64,000 nt of DNA from an uncultured Rhizobiaceae group bacterium (GTDB taxonomy: Bacteria; Pseudomonadota; Alphaproteobacteria; Rhizobiales; Rhizobiaceae), in NCBI GenBank assembly GCA_947501445.1, contig CANMVS010000001.1, positions 558,001-622,000 of the forward strand, in the 5' to 3' direction. Of the stretch, positions 57,020-64,000 are shown one piece after another (the first letter of the stretch is position 1; every line of letters starts with the position of its first letter). A program made the translations under genes and the position numbers. The notes beneath the pieces were generated by a model, which had not been told where the DNA came from, did no database searches, and saw only the letters and a program-made list of their open reading frames with translations.

Positions 57020-58222
57020 ATGAAACAAATTGAACGCTACATATTTATGAAGGTCATGATCCTGTCGGTGGGGACACTGGTCACAACGACGGTGATCGCC
57101 TTGACGACCCAGGTCTTGATCCGCGTTAATTTGTTGAGCTCCACCGGCCAATCTCTTTTGACATTTTTGGAACTGGCTGGATTGCTGGTGCCATCCATGG
57201 TGGTGATTGTTATGCCATTTGCGCTGATGATCGGTGCATCGCAAACTCTGTCCACCATGAACTCAGACTCCGAATTGGCCGTGATCGAGGCCTCAGGCGG
57301 CTCACGGGTCCTGACAGCCAGGCCAATTCTTTTGCTGGCAATAATTATGGCGTTGGTAACACTGGTTACCAGCGTTATTGTTGAACCGTGGACAAATCGG
57401 CAAATTCGGGACCTGCTGAATTCAGCAAGTGCGGATTTGTTCTCGGTCGCCGTTCAGTCAGGTACCTTTCATGAAGTTGAAAATGGATTGCATGTTCAGG
57501 TCGGTGAAAAATTACCTGGTGGCAAACTTGGCGGGATTTTCCTGTCCGATCGCCGCGATAAGGCGATAGATACAATTTACTACGCCAAATATGGTGCATT
57601 TGTTGAAAGCGACGGCAAAGATATTTTGCTGATGTCCGATGGCGAATTGCACCGTCAATCCAAGAGCGATGGGGATGTATCAATTATCCGCTTTGCCACA
57701 TATGCACTGGATCTAAGTCTTATTGGCGGCGGATCTGCGACAGGTGGCAGCTATTATGCCAAAGAACGCCCAACCGGTTTTCTGCTTAATCCGGATCCCA
57801 ATGACGATGTCTATAAAAGTTCACCGGCACAATTCACCGAGGAAATTAACAAGCGCTTTTCGGAGTGGCTGTTTCCGCTGCTCTTTGGCTTGATTTCGGT
57901 TTATTTCCTTGGCAAGGCACACTCAAATCGGCATGAGCAGGTCTGGAGTGTGGTCACCGCGGCAGCTATTGCCTTTACATTGCGCGGGTTCAATTTTTAT
58001 ACAGTGGACCAATCAGGGACCAGCCATGTTTTCACCATCCTTTGCTACGCGGTCCCGGTTGGCGGTATTGTGTTGTTTTCGGTGCTTCTGGTGACCAATT
58101 GGTCGTTTCGCGCCCCAAAACTTCTGGTCGAGCAAACGGCAACTCTGTTTTCCGGACAAGGATCCCTGCCAACTGCTGTTGGCCATTGGATTTCCGGTAG
58201 CCACAGGAAGGATGTCTCATGA
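57020..58222 (+). CDS. lptF: LPS export permease LptF
   Basis: LptF is one of two membrane subunits of the LptB2FG transporter that extracts lipopolysaccharide from the inner membrane. The 400-residue protein has an N-terminal helix pair, a large periplasmic beta-jellyroll (about 130-270) and a C-terminal three-helix block. The start is ATG 57020 (MKQIERYIF), matching the family; the upstream ATG at 56960 adds residues of no family match. Its stop overlaps the lptG ATG by four bases. LptB (ATPase) is not in this window. Confidence 0.93.
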   Translation: MKQIERYIFMKVMILSVGTLVTTTVIALTTQVLIRVNLLSSTGQSLLTFLELAGLLVPSMVVIVMPFALMIGASQTLSTMNSDSELAVIEASGGSRVLTARPILLLAIIMALVTLVTSVIVEPWTNRQIRDLLNSASADLFSVAVQSGTFHEVENGLHVQVGEKLPGGKLGGIFLSDRRDKAIDTIYYAKYGAFVESDGKDILLMSDGELHRQSKSDGDVSIIRFATYALDLSLIGGGSATGGSYYAKERPTGFLLNPDPNDDVYKSSPAQFTEEINKRFSEWLFPLLFGLISVYFLGKAHSNRHEQVWSVVTAAAIAFTLRGFNFYTVDQSGTSHVFTILCYAVPVGGIVLFSVLLVTNWSFRAPKLLVEQTATLFSGQGSLPTAVGHWISGSHRKDVS

Positions 58223-59307
58223 TTGGCATGACCCTGTGGCGATATCTCTTCAGACGTTATGTTGTGATGACAGGCTGGTTTATCCTTGGGGTCCTCGCCA
58301 TCATTTACATGATTGATTTTACCGAATTCTCAAGCCGTGCCTCCAACCTTCCCGGTTACACGCTGGCGATCGGCATGTATCTGTCTGTGCTGCGCCTTCC
58401 CAACATCATTCAGGTGACGATCCCTTTTGTCATACTGTTTTCCTCAATGTCGGTGCTGCTTGTTCTCAACAGGAAATATGAGCTGGTGGTGGCACGGTCC
58501 GCTGGCATTTCTGCCTGGCAGTTCCTCATGCCGCTTTGCACAGCAAGCTTCCTGATCGGCCTTGTAATGGTTGCGGTCATAAATCCACTTTCTTCCTACG
58601 CTCTGTTGAAAGTGCAAGAACTGGAAGTTGGCATGGGTATGCAACGTGGAACAGTCGGGTCCATCAAACGCACACCCTGGATCCGACAACGCACCGAAGA
58701 GGGCGTCACTATCATCGGGGCGAAAAACATTGCTCGTCAGGGTCTGTTGCTTGGTGATGCCACATTTATCCGATTTGATGATGATGGCGGCATTGCAGAG
58801 CGTCTTGATGCGAAAACTGCCATCCTGGAAGACGGGATGTGGATATTGAACGACGCAAAACGTATGCGCTGGACTGGATTGCCGGAACTGTTGGACCAGA
58901 GTGAGATTAAAACGAATCTCAAACCGGAGTTCGTTGAAGAATCACTGGCATCACCCCAATCAATTTCTTTTTTTGATCTTCCACGAAAAATTGAAGTCGC
59001 GCGGTCCTTTGGTCTGGGCGCCAATGCATTTGCCACACAGTATCAATCATTGCTTGCTTTACCGCTGTTGCTCGTCGCTATGACGCTGATTGCAGCGACG
59101 GTTTCACTGAAATTTATTCGATTTGGACAGTCCGGAACTGTTATTTTGGCTGGCATCTTGTCCGGGTTTCTGCTTTATGTCGTGACAGTGTTGGCAAAAT
59201 CGTTCGGGACGGCTGGTGCAGTACCGCCATATGTGGCTGCCTGGCTTCCGGTAATTATTGCGTCAGCACTTGGGGTGACAGTGCTTCTCCACAAGGAGGA
59301 TGGGTAG
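58219..59307 (+). CDS. lptG: LPS export permease LptG
   Basis: LptG pairs with LptF in the LPS transporter. The 362-residue protein starts MTLWRYLFRRYVVMTGW and has the same layout of N-terminal helices, a central jellyroll (about 120-250) and C-terminal helices with SLKFIRFGQSG between helices. The 4-base overlap with lptF gives coupled translation. Its stop overlaps the lptD GTG start. Confidence 0.94.
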   Translation: MIGMTLWRYLFRRYVVMTGWFILGVLAIIYMIDFTEFSSRASNLPGYTLAIGMYLSVLRLPNIIQVTIPFVILFSSMSVLLVLNRKYELVVARSAGISAWQFLMPLCTASFLIGLVMVAVINPLSSYALLKVQELEVGMGMQRGTVGSIKRTPWIRQRTEEGVTIIGAKNIARQGLLLGDATFIRFDDDGGIAERLDAKTAILEDGMWILNDAKRMRWTGLPELLDQSEIKTNLKPEFVEESLASPQSISFFDLPRKIEVARSFGLGANAFATQYQSLLALPLLLVAMTLIAATVSLKFIRFGQSGTVILAGILSGFLLYVVTVLAKSFGTAGAVPPYVAAWLPVIIASALGVTVLLHKEDG

Positions 59308-61646
59308 TGGATTTGGCAAATATCTGCGAAAATAAAATATTGCGTATCGCAGGTCTGATTGCAGTTTTGTCGGCAGGTGTGGCCACCTGTGCCCTTGTGC
59401 CGACCGCATTGGCACAAAGCACTACGGAGGCCGGTGGGTTCGAACTCAAGGCTTCGCCGGATTCTCAACTTCTTCTTACCGCCAACGAGCTGACCTTTAA
59501 TCAGGACACCGAAGTGGTCATTGCCACGGGTGCTGTACAGGTCAATTATGACGGCTACAGCATGGTAGCCCACAGGTTGGAATACCATCAGAAAACCGGG
59601 CGCTTGAAAGCCTTTGGCGATATCGAAATGATTGAACCGGATGGCAATCGTGTTTATGCACAGGAGCTGGATGTAACGGATGATTTTGCAGATGGGTTCA
59701 TCAATGCACTGCGAATAGAACGGCCGGATAATTCGCGTATTGTTGCCGACAGCGCACAGCGTCTTGATGGCGAACGCACGACACTGACCAATGGCGTCTA
59801 CACAGCTTGTGACATTTGCGAGAAAGATCCGGAAAAACCGCCGCTTTGGCAAATCAAGGCGCGACGCGTTACCCAGGACGGCAAGACCCAGACAATTCGT
59901 CTGGAAGGTGCTCACTTCGAATTTTTTGGCAAACCCATTGCCTATCTTCCATTTCTCGTGGTTCCCGATCACACGGTCAAACGCAAGAGCGGTTTCCTGA
60001 TACCTTCTTTTGGATACAGCAAAGAGCTGGGAGCACGGGTCAAGGTTCCTTATTACTTTGCACTCAATCCGCACTACGACATGACAGTGGAGATCACCGG
60101 ACTTTCCAGGCAAGGATTCCTGGCCGAAGCAGAGTTTCGGCAGCAGTTTGAAAATGGATCGCACATATTGCGGGTTGCGGGTATCCATCAGCTTTCGCGG
60201 GATGCATTTTCCCCCGGCACGGTCGATGCGAAAGAGACCAATCGGGGAATGATCGCATCGCGGGGCGAATTCCAGATCAACCCACGCTGGGCATTTGGTT
60301 GGGATGTCATGGCCCAAAGTGACAACAGCTTTGCAAATACCTACAGCATTGCCGGATATAGCGCTGTTACCCAGACATCCAATATTTATCTGACCGGCCT
60401 GTCCGGCCGGAACTTTTTTGATCTGCAGGGGTTTTATTTCGATGTTCAATCGACAAACCCCTCCAGCCAGGCTGAAAATCAGCAGCCAATCATTCATCCA
60501 TCACTTGACTATTCCTACACGTTCAACAAACCGGTGGCCGGTGGCGAACTCAATTTTGACGTCAATGTGTTGAGCCTGACACGTCGCACAGCCGAGAGCG
60601 AACCGGTCAACAACCGCTTTCCGGGTATTGAAGGCAATAATTCAAGACTGACGGGTGAAGTGGAATGGAAACGCACATTCTTTACTGATAGTGGCCTGCT
60701 GTTAACACCGTTGCTGGCTGCACGTGGCGATGCGAACGTTCTGGATATTACAGCACCCATGGCCTACACGGGGTCACTTACCACTGACTCGACTGCAACC
60801 CGTGGCCTGCTCACCGCCGGTCTTGAGGCCCGTTACCCCATTCAGATATCTGCTCCCAGCGGCTCTCACGTGATTGAGCCCGTAGGTCAGATATTTGTGC
60901 GCAACAATGAACAATTGGCAGGCTCATTGCCCAATGAGGATGCGCAGAGTTTTGTCTTTGATGCCAGCACGCTATTCGAACGCGACAAATTCTCCGGTTA
61001 TGATCGCATTGAGGGCGGCACCAGGGCAAATCTGGGCCTGCGTTATACCGGTACATTCAATAATGGCGTCTCACTGCGCGGTATATTCGGGCAATCCTTT
61101 CAGATTGCCGGGTTGAATTCATTTGCAACACCCGATCTTGTCAATGTGGGCAGCAATTCAGGGTTGGAAACAACCAAGTCCGACTATGTCGGTAGTATTG
61201 GCGTCGATTTGCCAAACGGGTTTTCCCTTACCGCCGCTGGTCGCTTTGATGAAGAAACTTTTGCCCTTGAACGTTCAGATATCGGTGGATCCTACAGCAG
61301 CCGGGCATTCAGCACTTCGTTTGCCCATACAACAGTGCAACCACAGCCTGGTTACGGCTCATCAACCAGCCGCCATGAGGTCAAGGGTGCTGCATCCTTC
61401 CGCTTTGCCGAAGTGTGGACGACATTCGGCTCGATCAGTTATGACATTGAAAATCGTCTGATTTCCGATAATACCATCGGTATGGGTTACGATGATGAAT
61501 GTTTTGCCATCAAAATTTCCTATTCCCAAACCCGTGACAGCAATCAGGCTGTTGACTGGAGTGTTGGCGCTTCGATCAGTTTGCGTACACTTGGCGATGT
61601 CACTTTTGGATCAGGTGATTTTGATGCTTTTGCAGATGACGGATAG
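59307..61646 (+). CDS. lptD: LPS assembly outer-membrane protein LptD
   Basis: LptD forms the outer-membrane channel that places LPS on the cell surface with LptE. The 779-residue protein has a signal (about 1-37), an OstA/LptA-like jellyroll (about 55-170) and a C-terminal beta-barrel. Cysteines occur in CDICEKDP (near 170) and DDECFAIKIS near the end, fitting the disulfides known for LptD. It starts with GTG at the end of lptG. The size is typical for alphaproteobacteria. SurA-like and PdxA genes follow, as in other Hyphomicrobiales. Confidence 0.95.
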   Translation: MDLANICENKILRIAGLIAVLSAGVATCALVPTALAQSTTEAGGFELKASPDSQLLLTANELTFNQDTEVVIATGAVQVNYDGYSMVAHRLEYHQKTGRLKAFGDIEMIEPDGNRVYAQELDVTDDFADGFINALRIERPDNSRIVADSAQRLDGERTTLTNGVYTACDICEKDPEKPPLWQIKARRVTQDGKTQTIRLEGAHFEFFGKPIAYLPFLVVPDHTVKRKSGFLIPSFGYSKELGARVKVPYYFALNPHYDMTVEITGLSRQGFLAEAEFRQQFENGSHILRVAGIHQLSRDAFSPGTVDAKETNRGMIASRGEFQINPRWAFGWDVMAQSDNSFANTYSIAGYSAVTQTSNIYLTGLSGRNFFDLQGFYFDVQSTNPSSQAENQQPIIHPSLDYSYTFNKPVAGGELNFDVNVLSLTRRTAESEPVNNRFPGIEGNNSRLTGEVEWKRTFFTDSGLLLTPLLAARGDANVLDITAPMAYTGSLTTDSTATRGLLTAGLEARYPIQISAPSGSHVIEPVGQIFVRNNEQLAGSLPNEDAQSFVFDASTLFERDKFSGYDRIEGGTRANLGLRYTGTFNNGVSLRGIFGQSFQIAGLNSFATPDLVNVGSNSGLETTKSDYVGSIGVDLPNGFSLTAAGRFDEETFALERSDIGGSYSSRAFSTSFAHTTVQPQPGYGSSTSRHEVKGAASFRFAEVWTTFGSISYDIENRLISDNTIGMGYDDECFAIKISYSQTRDSNQAVDWSVGASISLRTLGDVTFGSGDFDAFADDG

Positions 61647-61788
61647 GCGCGCGTGGGTTAAGCACGTTTCAGCGTAGGCGTGAGGCACAACAATGTTTGT
61701 GTCATCTTTTTGCCAAATCACAATGGGATTTACGGCAAAGCGCGAATTTGCGAAAATGACCGCCTATGCGGGAGTGAGGATACAGACA

Positions 61789-62745
61789 ATGAAAAGCGAT
61801 CAGCCCAGACTGCGATATTTCACCGTAGCCAAATCAGCCATAATCATGGCGTTTGCGCTGGTATTTGCGCATGGCCCGCTGGTTTCCACAGCTGCTCTTG
61901 CCAGCAGCATTGCCATCATCGTCAACGGTGATGCCATCACCACCATAGATATCGACAAGCGGGTAAAACTTCTGCGATTACAGCGCACTGGTGGCAATCT
62001 TAAAGCAAAGGCCAAAGAACAATTGGTCGAAGAAGCCATAAAGATGGATGAGGCAAAACGGCTACGCGCCACGGTCTCAGACGCACAGGTCAACCAGTCT
62101 TTTGCGCGCTTTGCGTCGTCCAACAAAATGTCTGTCAAACAGATGAGCAATATGCTCAACCAGGCGGGAGTCGGCGCATCCCATTTCAAGGAATTCATCC
62201 GGGTTCAAATGTCGTGGCCGCGCGTTGTCAATGCACGATTCAACTCCGGTGGACGTATGAGCACGGAAGATCTGGTTTCAAAAATGCTCGAACGCGGTGG
62301 CGAAAAACCAACGACTACCGAATATATTCTGCAGCAGGTCGTGTTTGTTGTTCCTGCATCAAAACGCAAGGCGATCCTTGGCACACGCAAGCGCGAAGCA
62401 GAAGCAATGCGCGGACGTTTTGTCAGTTGCAACAATACCCGCGAATTCGCCAAGGGTCTGAAGGATGTTTCGGTGCGTGAACTGGGTCGCATCATGCAGC
62501 CCGCACTACCCGGTGAATGGAAAAAGCACATCGAAAATACCGCTGAAGGCAAAACAACGCCCATCAGGGTGACTAATCGGGGCGTGGAATTTCTCGCTGT
62601 TTGCTCCAGCAAACAGGTTTCTGATGATCTGGCAGCCGAGATGGTATTCCGTTCAGAGGCCGCATCCGCCGCCGGTGGCGATAGTGCCAACAGCAAGAAA
62701 TATCTCAAGGAACTCACTGGCAGAGCCCGCGTTTCCTACAAATAA
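61789..62745 (+). CDS. surA: SurA-like periplasmic chaperone
   Basis: A periplasmic chaperone for outer-membrane proteins, 318 residues. It has a signal peptide (about 1-38, ending in ALASS) and a SurA N domain (IVNGDAITTIDIDKRVKLLRLQ). The segment that should be a parvulin isomerase (about 175-285, EYILQQVVFVVPASKR to EFLAVCSSKQ) lacks clear parvulin catalytic residues, so isomerase activity is doubtful. It follows lptD, whose folding SurA helps in other bacteria. The start is ATG 61789 with GAGG upstream; the frame is open to 61693. Confidence 0.82.
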   Translation: MKSDQPRLRYFTVAKSAIIMAFALVFAHGPLVSTAALASSIAIIVNGDAITTIDIDKRVKLLRLQRTGGNLKAKAKEQLVEEAIKMDEAKRLRATVSDAQVNQSFARFASSNKMSVKQMSNMLNQAGVGASHFKEFIRVQMSWPRVVNARFNSGGRMSTEDLVSKMLERGGEKPTTTEYILQQVVFVVPASKRKAILGTRKREAEAMRGRFVSCNNTREFAKGLKDVSVRELGRIMQPALPGEWKKHIENTAEGKTTPIRVTNRGVEFLAVCSSKQVSDDLAAEMVFRSEAASAAGGDSANSKKYLKELTGRARVSYK

Positions 62746-62765
62746 TCCGGTAGGATTTTCCGTTT

Positions 62766-64000
<1,235 letters not shown>

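Overview
The window looks like chromosomal DNA of a Hyphomicrobiales (Rhizobiales) alphaproteobacterium with moderate GC content. The evidence is conserved gene order and family-specific genes: hemB - RDD - bpt - parC; aspS / rnd / ppx - ppk - hdaA - AI-2E permease - CDP-alcohol transferase / purM - purN; uvrC - pgsA - moaD - moaE; pepA - holC; and lptF - lptG - lptD - surA - pdxA - rsmA. An LdtR-type MarR regulator, a DUF6163 protein and a Mg-type HemB with Asp in the metal motif support the same placement. No rRNA, tRNA, CRISPR array, prophage or insertion sequence was found. I cannot name the genus.

Layout. 1-9.2 kb: a Tudor-like hypothetical protein, a Tat-exported L,D-transpeptidase, a saccharopine dehydrogenase-like enzyme, a 2-oxoglutarate oxygenase, the LdtR-like regulator, DUF6163, a 3-hydroxyisobutyryl-CoA hydrolase, hemB and an RDD protein. 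9.4-18.6 kb is the most accessory-looking part: an SLC13 permease, the N-end-rule transferase bpt, a 916-residue inverse autotransporter, an agmatinase-family ureohydrolase, and parC. 18.9-31 kb: an exported protein of unknown function, aspS, an MFS permease, rnd, then a leftward run (CDP-alcohol transferase, AI-2E permease, hdaA, ppk, ppx) joining polyphosphate metabolism with control of replication initiation. 31.3-39.1 kb: purM-purN, a molybdopterin oxidoreductase, rlmJ, a small secreted protein, RNase T2, a GST and a Ca/Na antiporter. 39.4-47.4 kb: uvrC-pgsA-moaD-moaE, ndk, a second GST, an unusual folD and an ABC-F ATPase. 47.4-64 kb: a DUF2339 membrane protein, a DsbA-like isomerase, a second L,D-transpeptidase, a DEAD-box helicase, holC-pepA, the LPS-transport/outer-membrane block lptF-lptG-lptD-surA, pdxA and the start of rsmA (cut by the window edge).

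Most of the window is housekeeping. The points that stand out are: (1) the inverse autotransporter, whose exported part is built from about 14 degenerate 21-residue glycine/tryptophan units and has its only two mature cysteines at the C-terminal tip; (2) a roughly 100-bp interspersed repeat with a 12-bp-arm hairpin, present five times between genes; (3) a FolD in which the catalytic lysine is Gln and the pterin-binding Asp is Glu; and (4) a second CDP-alcohol transferase that resembles eukaryotic-type cardiolipin synthases. All functional calls come from reading motifs and recalled families; no database search was possible.
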